Under the pieces are notes generated by a model that was not told the origin of the DNA, ran no database searches, and saw only the letters and a list, made by a program, of their open reading frames with translations. 64,000 bases of DNA from Burkholderia gladioli (GTDB taxonomy: Bacteria; Pseudomonadota; Gammaproteobacteria; Burkholderiales; Burkholderiaceae): contig NZ_CP009322.1 in NCBI RefSeq assembly GCF_000959725.1, positions 1,302,001 to 1,366,000 on the forward strand, written 5' to 3'. Below, one piece after another: positions 26,691 through 34,335 of the stretch (within the stretch, counting starts at the first letter, position 1; each line of letters begins with the position of its first letter). The translations under genes were made by a program, and so were the position numbers.

Positions 26691-27803
26691 TTAGAAGACG
26701 TGACGGATGCCGAGCGTGGCCACCATCTGGCGATTGGTGGTCGAGCGCGCGAAGGCGAAGATCTGCGCATGGGACGCGTCGCCCGCGGCCTGCTGCACGA
26801 TCACCGTCAACGCGATGTCGGTGGCCTTCGACAGGAAGTAGTCGGCCTGCAGGTTGACCTGGTGCCACTTGGGCTTCTGGTTGATCACGTCGTAGGTGCC
26901 GCGCGTGAAGCCATAGGCCGCGCCCAGGAACAGCGAGGGCGTCATGGTGTAGACCACGTTCACGCCCATGTTCTGCAGATGCAGGTGCGAATTATCCAGG
27001 TAGTCGTAGTGCACGTCGGTAAACAGCGCAGCGAACTGCGCATGGCCGATCGTGTAGAAGCCGCCGGTGCCGGCGATGCGCTGGCGCTTGGCATAGACAG
27101 ACGGGTTGGTCGCGCTCTTGTCGAAGATCAGGATCGGCGAGGCGTAGTCGTTCGAGATCGCGCCGTCCGGGTTGCTCGGGCTGAACGGGTTGTTGTACTG
27201 CGCGTAGACGGCGCTCCAGCGCAGCGGGCCATGCTCGTAGCCGAGCCCGAAGCTGTAGGCGTTGTTGTTCGCGAAGCCGGTGGCGTTGCTGAAGCCGTAT
27301 TGCGCGGTGCCCTTCAGGCCGAACCATTCCGGGCTCACGTACTTCACCGAGTTCTGCACGCGGATGTCGTTGTAGCCGTTGTCGTTGTCGCCGATGTTCA
27401 CGCCGTTGCTGGCGATGATGATCGGGCCGATGTAGTCATGGATCGCGTCGTACTGGCGGCCGAAGTTGAGGGTGCCGTAGCGCTTGTCCGCCAGGCCGAC
27501 CAGCGCGGTGCGCCCGAACATGCGGCCGTTCTGCGAGGCGGTGCCGGTCATCACGTTGAAGCCGTTCTCGAGCTGGAAGATCGCGCTCAGCCCTCCGCCC
27601 AGATCCTCCTTGCCCTTCAGGCCCCAGCGCGGATTCTGGTTGGTGCCGGACAGGGCTTGCCAGGCGTTCTTGCCGCCCTGGTTGGTGGCGTAGCCGACGC
27701 CGGCCGAGATCAGGCCGTACAGCGTCACGCTGCTCTGCGCCGATGCCTGGATCGCGACCGCGCCGAGCACCGCGAGCGGGGCGAGTTTGAGAGAGGTCTT
27801 CAT
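26691..27803 (-). CDS. Gram-negative general porin (OmpC-like, Burkholderiales type)
   Basis: A 370-residue outer-membrane trimeric porin. It has a cleavable signal (MKTSLKLAPLAVLGAVAIQASA), a mature start QSSVTLYGLISAG, many alternating beta strands and a C-terminal Phe (GIRHVF) recognised by the Bam machinery. The length fits Burkholderia porins. It is co-transcribed with the nucleoside hydrolase 12 bases downstream, so it may help nucleosides enter the periplasm; that is inference. Confidence 0.92.
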   Translation of the reverse strand: MKTSLKLAPLAVLGAVAIQASAQSSVTLYGLISAGVGYATNQGGKNAWQALSGTNQNPRWGLKGKEDLGGGLSAIFQLENGFNVMTGTASQNGRMFGRTALVGLADKRYGTLNFGRQYDAIHDYIGPIIIASNGVNIGDNDNGYNDIRVQNSVKYVSPEWFGLKGTAQYGFSNATGFANNNAYSFGLGYEHGPLRWSAVYAQYNNPFSPSNPDGAISNDYASPILIFDKSATNPSVYAKRQRIAGTGGFYTIGHAQFAALFTDVHYDYLDNSHLHLQNMGVNVVYTMTPSLFLGAAYGFTRGTYDVINQKPKWHQVNLQADYFLSKATDIALTVIVQQAAGDASHAQIFAFARSTTNRQMVATLGIRHVF

Positions 27804-28244
27804 GCGTGTGGTGGGTGCGAGTCGTTCGAATGATTGGGATTGCTTGGGAACGGGCTCGACTATACGAAGCCGGGTTGAATAAAAAAAGTTTGTGATTTTT
27901 ATGAATCCATCAATTCGATTTATGGGGATGGCGGAGGATGCACGGTGCCGGGCATGGCGACGTCGTGCTGGCGACGGGCGGCCCGAGCGAGGCCCGGTGA
28001 GGGCTTGCGGGCGGCGAGGCGGTTTGCGGTGGGAAGGGGAAGCGAGCGCGCCGGCGGCCTGGCCGCTGGCGGGCGCCCGAGGATGGTGCGCGGCGCACGT
28101 GGATGGCGCAGCCAGGCGCGTCGGGCCGGGGTGCCCGACTGTGGTTCGATGACAACGCCCGCCGCCGGCGGCGGGCATGCACGATCTTCGTCGGTGCCGG
28201 AGCGAGGCAGCAGGCGGGCAGCGGGCGCCGCCTCGCCGTCGCGA
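27804..28244. promoter_or_regulatory. 441-base intergenic region upstream of the porin
   Basis: The part next to the porin start (about 27855-27925) is unusually AT-rich for this genome, with runs of A and T, and probably holds the minus-strand porin promoter; a TATAGT on that strand near 27860 is a candidate -10 box. Beyond 27940 the DNA is GC-rich and I see no gene. A 20-bp perfect palindrome at 28157-28176 is listed separately. Confidence 0.4.
28157..28176 (-). terminator. 20-bp perfect palindrome after the aldehyde dehydrogenase gene
   Basis: GCCCGCCGCCGGCGGCGGGC is a perfect 20-bp palindrome about 70 bases after the stop of the minus-strand operon. A T-rich tract is lacking, so it would be a rho-assisted or structural 3' end rather than a classic intrinsic terminator. 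Confidence 0.45.
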
Positions 28245-29756
28245 TCAGTTCAGGCGCTTGAGTTCGCCGTCGTCGGCATACCAGTCGACGGTCTTGCCGC
28301 TGGTATTGACGGTCACCGCGCGCGGCTCGCTGAACTGGTCGAAGGACTCGATGCCGGTCTCGCGGCCCACGCCGCTGTTCTTGAAGCCGCCCCAGGGCGA
28401 GGCCGGGTCGAGCCGGTGGTGGTCGTTGATCCACACCATGCCGAATTCGAGCTTCGAGGCAACCCGGTGCGCCCGCGCGACGTCCTGCGTCCACACTGAG
28501 GCGGCGAGGCCGAACTGGGTGGCGTTGGCGATGCGCAGCGCGTCGGCCTCGTCGTCGAAGGGCATCACCACGGTCACCGGCCCGAACACTTCCTCCTGGC
28601 CGATCTCCGAATACGGGTCGACGTCGTACAGCACGGTCGGCTCGATGAAGAAGCCGGCGCCGAGCCCGGCCGGCTTGCCGCCGCCCGTCAGCAGCTTCGC
28701 GCCGGCTTGCTGCGCGCGCTCCAGCATCGCCAGGATGCGCTGGCGCGAGCGCTCGGAGATCACCGGCCCGAGCTGAGTCTTCAGCTCGGCCGGGTCGCCC
28801 ACGCGAATGCCGGCCGCCTTGGCGCGGAAGCGCTCCAGGAAGGCCGTGTAGATCGATTTCTGCACCAGGATGCGCGCGCCGCACACGCAGGTCTGCCCGG
28901 CGCCGATGAAGGACGCGAAGGCCGCGCCGTTCACCGCGCGCTCCAGGTCGAAATCGTCGAACAGCATCACCGCGCCCTTGCCGCCCAGCTCGAGCGTGGT
29001 CAGCGCGAAGTTGCGCGCGGCCGCCTCGCCGATCGAGCGGCCCACCTCGGTACCGCCGGTGAACACCACCTTGCGGATCAGCGAGTGATTGGCGAGCGCG
29101 GCGCCGGCCTCGCGGCCCTCGCCGTTCACCACGTTGACCACGCCCGGCGGCACGCCGGCTTCCTGCAGCAGGCGCACCAGCCGCACGGTGGTCAGCGGGG
29201 TCTGCTCGGAGGCCTTGATCACCACGCTGTTGCCGGTGGCCAGCGCGGGCGCCAGGCTCTTGGAGAGGATCATCAGCGGATGGTTGAAGGAGGTCATCAG
29301 CGCCACCGTGCCGAGCGGCACGCGCTGCGTGTAGCAGAGGTAGGGGCCCTCGATCGGGATCACGTCGCTGCGGCGCGTCAGCGCGAGCGCGGCGAAGTAG
29401 CGATAGAACTGCGGCAGCCGCGAGATCTGCGCGCGCGTCTCGGTGATCGGCCGGCCGTTGTTGAGCGTCTCCAGCTTGTAGAACTGCTCGAGATCGGCCT
29501 CGAACAGGTCGGCGAAACGGTTCAGGATGCGCGCGCGCTGCTGGATCGGCAGGTCGCGCCAGGCGCCGCCCTCGAAGGCGCGATGCCCGGCCTGCACCGC
29601 GCGATCGACGTCGCGCGCGCTGGCCGCGGCCAGCACGCCGATCTCGGCGCCCGTGGCGGGATTGAGGATCGGCAGGGTGCGGCCGCCTTCGGCGGTGGTC
29701 CATTGGCCGTCGATGAACAGTGGCGCGTCGAGCGAATTCGGGTTGGAGGTGTCCAT
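28245..29756 (-). CDS. NAD(P)-dependent aldehyde dehydrogenase
   Basis: A 503-residue enzyme that oxidises an aldehyde to its acid. The catalytic Cys is Cys290 in GQTCVCGAR, the general-base Glu is Glu256 in LELGGKG, and FTGGTEVGR forms part of the cofactor site. The substrate is not evident; relatives act on aromatic, betaine or other aldehydes. The ATG at 29756 follows AAGGAC. It is the last gene of a crotonase-MFS-dehydrogenase unit, 23 bases after the transporter. The frame stays open upstream through the transporter gene, but that is chance, not a fusion. Confidence 0.9.
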   Translation of the reverse strand: MDTSNPNSLDAPLFIDGQWTTAEGGRTLPILNPATGAEIGVLAAASARDVDRAVQAGHRAFEGGAWRDLPIQQRARILNRFADLFEADLEQFYKLETLNNGRPITETRAQISRLPQFYRYFAALALTRRSDVIPIEGPYLCYTQRVPLGTVALMTSFNHPLMILSKSLAPALATGNSVVIKASEQTPLTTVRLVRLLQEAGVPPGVVNVVNGEGREAGAALANHSLIRKVVFTGGTEVGRSIGEAAARNFALTTLELGGKGAVMLFDDFDLERAVNGAAFASFIGAGQTCVCGARILVQKSIYTAFLERFRAKAAGIRVGDPAELKTQLGPVISERSRQRILAMLERAQQAGAKLLTGGGKPAGLGAGFFIEPTVLYDVDPYSEIGQEEVFGPVTVVMPFDDEADALRIANATQFGLAASVWTQDVARAHRVASKLEFGMVWINDHHRLDPASPWGGFKNSGVGRETGIESFDQFSEPRAVTVNTSGKTVDWYADDGELKRLN

Positions 29757-29779
29757 GAGTGTCCTTGGGGCAAAACGAT

Positions 29780-31183
29780 TCATTTCAGGGAGGCGGCGCG
29801 CGCCTCGACGTGCTGCGCGCCGGGCGCGTCGGGCATGTCCGGCGCATCGGGCAGAAGGTCCTCGAGGCGTTCGCCGCTCGGCTCGACGCCGAGCCAGGCG
29901 ACCACCACGATCTGGATCGCCAGCAGGCCGATCATCAGGGCCAGCACGCCGACGATGCCGTAGCGCGAGAACAGCGCCACCACGATGAAGGGCGTGACGA
30001 TGGTGGCGCCGCGTCCGAGCGTGTTGCACAAGCCGGAGGCGCGCAGCCGCACCGCGGTGGGAAACAGCTCGGGCACGTAGACGGCGAACAGCAGGGCCAC
30101 CAGCACGTAGATCGGTATGGTGAGCAGCAGGCCGATCACCGGCAGCAGCGTGGGGCTGGCGACGAAGGGGTAGATCGCGCCGAACAGGATGGCCGCCAGC
30201 GAGGCGCCGATGATGGTCGGCTTGCGGCCCCAGGCATCGGCCGTGAACGCGCCGATCGCGCTGCCGATCGGCGCGCCGACCGACATCACCAGCGCGAAGC
30301 CGAACGATTTCGCGATGCTCATGCCCTGGTGCACGAAGAAGGTCGGCAGCCAGGTCACGAAGCCGTAGAGCAGCGTGTTGATCACCACCAGGGTCACGCA
30401 GCCGACGATCATGCGCGGCAGCAGCGAGCCGGCGAACAGCGAGCGGAACGAGGCGGGCGAGGGTGCCGCGGCGCGCGCGGCGACCGGCATCGGCAGCGGC
30501 TGGCCGCCGCGCGAGGCGGCCACCTCGGTCTCGATGCGCGTCATGATCGCCTCGGCCTCGTCGTCGCGGCCGACCGACTCGAGCCAGCGCGGCGATTCCG
30601 GCAGCGACTTGCGCGCGTACCAGACGCCGAGCGCGCCCAGCCCGCCCACCACGAACATCGCGCGCCAGCCCAGCGAGGGGATCAGCAGCAGGCCGATCAG
30701 CCCCGCCACCGGCAGGCCGCTCACCACGAACACGGCCATCAGGCCCTGCAGGCGGCCGCGCCTGGCCGGCGGCACGAATTCGGCCAGCGTCGAATAGCCG
30801 ACCACGTTCTCGGCGCCCAGCCCCAGCCCCATCACGAAGCGGCAGGCGATCAGCAGCGTCATGTTCGGCGCGAGCGCCGCGCCCAGCGAGGCGATCCCGA
30901 AGATCGCCAGGTTGGCCTGGTAGGTGAAGCGCCGCCCGAAGCGGTCGCCCAGGAAGCCGGTGACGAGCGAGCCGAGCATCATGCCGAGGAAGGTCAGCGA
31001 GACGAACAGCGCGTTCTGCGTCAGCGTCGAGAAACCGGATTGCAGCGTCGCGCCGAGCACGGTCGAGGCGACATAGATATCGAAACCATCGAAGAACATG
31101 CCGATGCCGATCAGCCACATGATGCGGCGATGAAACGGCGACATCGGCAAGCGGTCGAGCCTGGGGCCTGCATTGACGATCAT
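29780..31183 (-). CDS. MFS transporter (sugar/aromatic-acid type)
   Basis: A 467-residue membrane protein with 12 predicted helices. The loop motif GFLGDRFGRRFTYQ after helix 2 and LPESPRWLESVGRDDEAEAI before the central loop are typical of the sugar-porter-like MFS group that also moves aromatic and carboxylic acids. The ATG at 31183 is preferred because GGAG lies six bases before it; an in-frame ATG at 31195 has no ribosome site. The gene sits between the crotonase (70 bases) and the aldehyde dehydrogenase (23 bases), so its substrate is probably the one they degrade. Confidence 0.87.
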   Translation of the reverse strand: MIVNAGPRLDRLPMSPFHRRIMWLIGIGMFFDGFDIYVASTVLGATLQSGFSTLTQNALFVSLTFLGMMLGSLVTGFLGDRFGRRFTYQANLAIFGIASLGAALAPNMTLLIACRFVMGLGLGAENVVGYSTLAEFVPPARRGRLQGLMAVFVVSGLPVAGLIGLLLIPSLGWRAMFVVGGLGALGVWYARKSLPESPRWLESVGRDDEAEAIMTRIETEVAASRGGQPLPMPVAARAAAPSPASFRSLFAGSLLPRMIVGCVTLVVINTLLYGFVTWLPTFFVHQGMSIAKSFGFALVMSVGAPIGSAIGAFTADAWGRKPTIIGASLAAILFGAIYPFVASPTLLPVIGLLLTIPIYVLVALLFAVYVPELFPTAVRLRASGLCNTLGRGATIVTPFIVVALFSRYGIVGVLALMIGLLAIQIVVVAWLGVEPSGERLEDLLPDAPDMPDAPGAQHVEARAASLK

Positions 31184-31253
31184 GCTTGTCTCCATCCGGC
31201 GCGGTGCCAGCGGCCCGCGCCTGTTTCGTTGCGGCGAACCTCGCGCGGGCGGC

Positions 31254-31985
31254 TCAGCGGGACTGCATCAGTCGCAGGCTGCTGACCGTCAGCATGTCGG
31301 TGGCGGCCCGGAAGTTCTCCTCGATGCTGCTCTCCAGCGCGCCGTGGAAGAAGGCCTTGCACTGGCGCGCGCCGGTGTCGTCGAGCGCGCGCACGCGTTC
31401 GACCAGCCGCTCGGCTTCGGCCGCCAGCGCCTCGCGTTCGCACACGCGCGTGACCAGCCCGGCGCGCAGGGCTTCCTCGGGCGTGATCGCATCGCCGAAC
31501 AGCAGCATCGGGAACAGCGCCTTCGGCAGCGCGTAGCGGCCCGCGTAGGCCATGATCGCGGCTGGCGGCAGGCCCTTGCGCATCTCGGGGAAGGCGAGTC
31601 TGGCGCCCGCCGCCACCAGGGTGAAATCGCACAGCATCGCCAGGCCCAGGCCGAAACCCATCGCATCGCCCTGCACCTCGGCGATCGAGATCAGCGAGCT
31701 GGCCCGCAACAGGCGCTTCATCTCGATCAGCCGCGCCACTTCCCGGCGGATCGACACGGCATCGGTGCCGGCGCGTTCGCGGCCGAGGCAGAACGGCTCG
31801 CCGCTGGCGCGGATCCGCAGCACGCGCGCGCCCGGCTCCAGCGCCTCGGCGCGCAGGGCCGCCGACATCGCCTCGAACATCGCCGCGGAAATCTCGTTGC
31901 CGTGCTCGGGGCGGTTCAGCGTGAAGCTCAGCACGTCCGCCTGCCGTTCGATCAAAACCGGCTCGGACAAAGGGTTTCGGTCCAT
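31254..31985 (-). CDS. Enoyl-CoA hydratase/isomerase family protein (crotonase)
   Basis: A 243-residue crotonase-fold protein. The first oxyanion-hole segment reads RASGEPFCLGRERAG and the second EVQGDAMGFGLGLAMLCDF. A Glu in LAFPEMRKGLPPA lies at a typical catalytic position. Members hydrate, isomerise or cleave acyl-CoA esters; the reaction here is unknown. It is slightly short for the family. GGAG precedes the ATG. It is the first gene of a three-gene operon that begins 57 bases from a divergent GntR regulator. Confidence 0.86.
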   Translation of the reverse strand: MDRNPLSEPVLIERQADVLSFTLNRPEHGNEISAAMFEAMSAALRAEALEPGARVLRIRASGEPFCLGRERAGTDAVSIRREVARLIEMKRLLRASSLISIAEVQGDAMGFGLGLAMLCDFTLVAAGARLAFPEMRKGLPPAAIMAYAGRYALPKALFPMLLFGDAITPEEALRAGLVTRVCEREALAAEAERLVERVRALDDTGARQCKAFFHGALESSIEENFRAATDMLTVSSLRLMQSR

Positions 31986-31997
31986 CTCGTCTCCATG

Positions 31998-32014
31998 TGT
32001 ATAATCTGTATACA
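31998..32014. promoter_or_regulatory. Divergent promoter/operator with TATAAT and a TGTATACA palindrome
   Basis: The 57-base gap between the crotonase and GntR starts contains a perfect plus-strand -10 box TATAAT at 32000-32005, followed at once by the 8-bp palindrome TGTATACA (32007-32014). TGTATA occurs twice, 9 bases apart. GntR proteins of the FadR group often bind short palindromes of this kind, so autoregulation and control of the operon are likely. Confidence 0.6.
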
Positions 32015-32042
32015 GCGTATTCAGTAAACTCTCGAGGTGTCA

Positions 32043-32819
32043 ATGCCCAATCCAAAAAGCGTCCGAAAGCCGTCTGCGAGCGGCGAATCCGAAGCGGCGG
32101 CCAACTCGCTCGGCTCGATCGCGAAGCGTCACCATGCGCGCCTGCGCATGATCGAAGCCTCCGGCGATTCCCTCAGCGAGGGCCTGGTGGTGCCGGCCTT
32201 GCGCGAGGCGATCGTGGAGGGCGTGCTCGCGCCGGGCAGCCGGTTGTCCGAAGTCCAGGTCGCCAGGCAGCTCGACGTGAGCCGCACGCCGATGCGCGAG
32301 GCTTTCGCGCAACTGGAGCGCGAGGGGTTGGTGACGATCGTGCCGCGCGTGGGCGCCTATGTGCGCAACGTGACGCCGCGCGACGTGGAGGAGATCTACA
32401 CGGTGCGCGCGGCGCTCGAATGCCTGGCGGTGCAACTGGCCGCGGAGCGCATCACGGCGCTGGGCGGCGCCCAGCTCGACGAGGTGATCGCGGCGATGCG
32501 GGCCAGCGTCGAGGCGGATGACGCCGGCGCCTATGTGGACGCGCTCGATCGTTTCTACGCGATCGTCATGACCATCGCCGACAACCGCACCTTGCAGGCC
32601 AACCACGCGGCCCTGATCGGGCCGGTCCGACGCCTGCGGCGCATCGCGATGGCGCGCGGCGGGCGCATGCGCGCTTCGTTCGAGATGGCGCTGAGGATCC
32701 GCGAGGCGATCGTCGCGCGTTCGCCGGAAGGGCCCGCGCTGATGCGCGAGCAGTTGCGCGGCGCCTGCGCGGCCGCGCTCGAGGTGCTCGGTCAGGGAGA
32801 TTCGGCCGAGCTGGGCTGA
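32043..32819 (+). CDS. GntR-family regulator (FadR/FCD subgroup)
   Basis: A 258-residue regulator. A winged helix-turn-helix at about residues 50-112 (SRLSEVQVARQLDVSRTP, REAFAQLEREGLV) is followed by an all-helical FCD ligand-binding domain (about 120-245). The N-terminal 40 residues are a polar extension. The ATG at 32043 has GAGG just upstream; a GTG at 32037 is an alternative. It is divergent from the crotonase operon and probably represses it until a pathway intermediate binds. Confidence 0.9.
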   Translation: MPNPKSVRKPSASGESEAAANSLGSIAKRHHARLRMIEASGDSLSEGLVVPALREAIVEGVLAPGSRLSEVQVARQLDVSRTPMREAFAQLEREGLVTIVPRVGAYVRNVTPRDVEEIYTVRAALECLAVQLAAERITALGGAQLDEVIAAMRASVEADDAGAYVDALDRFYAIVMTIADNRTLQANHAALIGPVRRLRRIAMARGGRMRASFEMALRIREAIVARSPEGPALMREQLRGACAAALEVLGQGDSAELG

Positions 32820-32891
32820 GGATGCGCGCTGCGCGGCGCGATTCATCGATGACGGTCTCTTCGGCGGACCGGCAACAGCCGGGTTCGCCTC

Positions 32892-32916
32892 AAAAAACCT
32901 GGGCGCCTTGGCGCCC
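32892..32916 (-). terminator. Intrinsic terminator after the phosphodiester glycosidase gene
   Basis: On the minus strand the sequence is the perfect hairpin GGGCGCC-AA-GGCGCCC followed by AGG and TTTTTT. It starts 48 bases past the stop of the gene at 32965 and is in the right orientation for it. It also lies in the convergent gap after the GntR gene. Confidence 0.78.
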
Positions 32917-32964
32917 GGCCTGGTCAAGGAAGCCGGATCGGCTTCATCCCCATCTTTTTCGCGA

Positions 32965-33912
32965 TCAGAACGGCAGGGCCGGCAGGCTCGGCAGCTTGAT
33001 CGCGTGCACGCCGATCGCCGAGGCGTCGTAGCGCTCGGCACCACCGCTCGGCGTGTTGACGATGAAGGGCACGCCGGTCTGGTCGGCGCGCACCAGTTCC
33101 GTCGAGCCGCCGCCGTCGAGGTTGATCGCGTCGTCCGCGCCGATCGCCTTCATCAGCTGGGCCGATTGCGCATTGGTGGTGCCGGTCGAATAACCGGGCA
33201 GGCGCCCGTCGATCACCACGAAGTACAGATAGCGGCCCTGGTGCGAGAGGCCGACCAGGGTGCGCGGGTTCGGATTGAGCGGGTCGCCTTCGTTCGGGCT
33301 TTGCGCGCTGAGGTCCTCGCCGTTCTTCAGCAGGATCGCCGAGCCGGCCACCGCGGTGTCGATCAGCTTCAGGTCCTGCGCCGAGATCTGCGGCGCCTGC
33401 GCGATATAGGCGCGGCCCTGGCGCGTGATCGCCAGCACCGCCTCGCTCTGGGTCGGATCGCTGGTGAGCGGGCTCACCACCTGGCCGTGCGAGACCAGCA
33501 GGCCGATCACCGTCTTCGGCTCGGGCGTGGCGGCGCAGCAGGGCGCGAAGAAGTTCGCGTTGATCGCAAGGCGCACGCCGGTGCGGGCCGCGAATTGCGA
33601 AATGGTTTCCGCGGTTGTCATCAGCGGGCCGCTATGGCCGGTGGTCTCCACGCTCACGCCCGGCGCGCGCAGGTCGATGCGCATCACGTAGGCGCGGCTG
33701 AGGGTCGGCTTGCCGCCCGCCGTGGCGGGGTTCGAGGGCACCGTCGCGGTTTCGGCGTCGACGCCGAGATAGACGGTCGAATAACCGCTTTGGGTGATCT
33801 GGGTGGTGGGATCGGGCAGGGCGGCCTGCGCGCCGGCCGAAGCCAGGCCGAGCAGGGCCGCGGCGGCGAGCGACTTGAGGATCATCGAAACGGGGAATCG
33901 AACACGGGGCAT
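32965..33912 (-). CDS. Exported phosphodiester glycosidase family protein (NAGPA-like)
   Basis: A 315-residue secreted protein. The N-terminal signal peptide (hydrophobic ILKSLAAAALLGLASAGAQA) is followed by a single catalytic domain of the NAGPA / DUF2233 type. Visible family marks are INANFFAP, PRTLVGLSHQGRYLYF and the glycine-rich NLDGGGSTELV. Human NAGPA removes GlcNAc from a phosphodiester on mannose; bacterial members probably act on cell-surface or extracellular sugar phosphodiesters. The ATG at 33912 has GGAG nine bases upstream; a second ATG at 33927 is possible. It stands alone, upstream of and divergent from the CDI locus. Confidence 0.85.
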   Translation of the reverse strand: MPRVRFPVSMILKSLAAAALLGLASAGAQAALPDPTTQITQSGYSTVYLGVDAETATVPSNPATAGGKPTLSRAYVMRIDLRAPGVSVETTGHSGPLMTTAETISQFAARTGVRLAINANFFAPCCAATPEPKTVIGLLVSHGQVVSPLTSDPTQSEAVLAITRQGRAYIAQAPQISAQDLKLIDTAVAGSAILLKNGEDLSAQSPNEGDPLNPNPRTLVGLSHQGRYLYFVVIDGRLPGYSTGTTNAQSAQLMKAIGADDAINLDGGGSTELVRADQTGVPFIVNTPSGGAERYDASAIGVHAIKLPSLPALPF

Positions 33913-34105
33913 GTCGTTAATCTCCATGGACGGCAGCGGCGACGAGCGTGCCGCCGCTTGCCGTGCCCCAGACCTTAGCGGCGCAGCATTACTGCGATGT
34001 GATTTCTTCCGATCATTCGGCTTTCGGAATCGACGTGCATGTCGGGTAATGCGAAGCGAGGGGCGATCTCGGGCGAGTGAGTTTGTTCTCTCAATCGCGT
34101 CGTTG

Positions 34106-34123
34106 AGATAAGAAAACTTATCT
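34106..34123. promoter_or_regulatory. Inverted repeat AGATAAG-AAAA-CTTATCT upstream of bcpA
   Basis: A perfect 7-bp inverted repeat with a 4-base A loop, about 215 bases before the bcpA start. It is AT-rich and could be an operator or a transcript hairpin. Confidence 0.55.
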
Positions 34124-34190
34124 GCGTAGTAACGAGATGCAGCCGGCACGGCAAGTCGACCAGGATTTGACCTGCTTTGGAAACTCAATC

Positions 34191-34215
34191 AGACGAATCA
34201 AACAGATTCGTCTGA
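34191..34215. promoter_or_regulatory. Inverted repeat CAGACGAATC-AAACA-GATTCGTCTG upstream of bcpA
   Basis: A perfect 10-bp inverted repeat with a 5-base loop, ending 120 bases before the bcpA start. It has no T-tract, so it is more likely a regulator-binding site or a leader hairpin than a terminator. Confidence 0.62.
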
Positions 34216-34335
34216 AATTCAGAACTTAGGCGATTTTGCGTCAAGAACTTGGCAATTGTTGATAGTTATCTTTCATTGCTTCGGTAAGCTCGCGTCCCAT
34301 AACTAACGAAATGGACGCGGGCCACGTCGAAGAGA

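Larger units (their letters stand above)
33913..34335. promoter_or_regulatory. 423-base AT-richer control region upstream of bcpA
   Basis: This divergent gap is visibly richer in A+T than the flanking genes. It carries two perfect inverted repeats (listed separately) and should hold the bcpAIOB promoter and the promoter of the glycosidase. No supported small gene is seen. Confidence 0.5.

Noticed and set aside
28245..31118. An apparent 957-residue fusion of a transporter frame and aldehyde dehydrogenase
   Set aside because: The upstream part is an off-frame reading of the MFS gene. The dehydrogenase has its own ATG at 29756 with a ribosome site.
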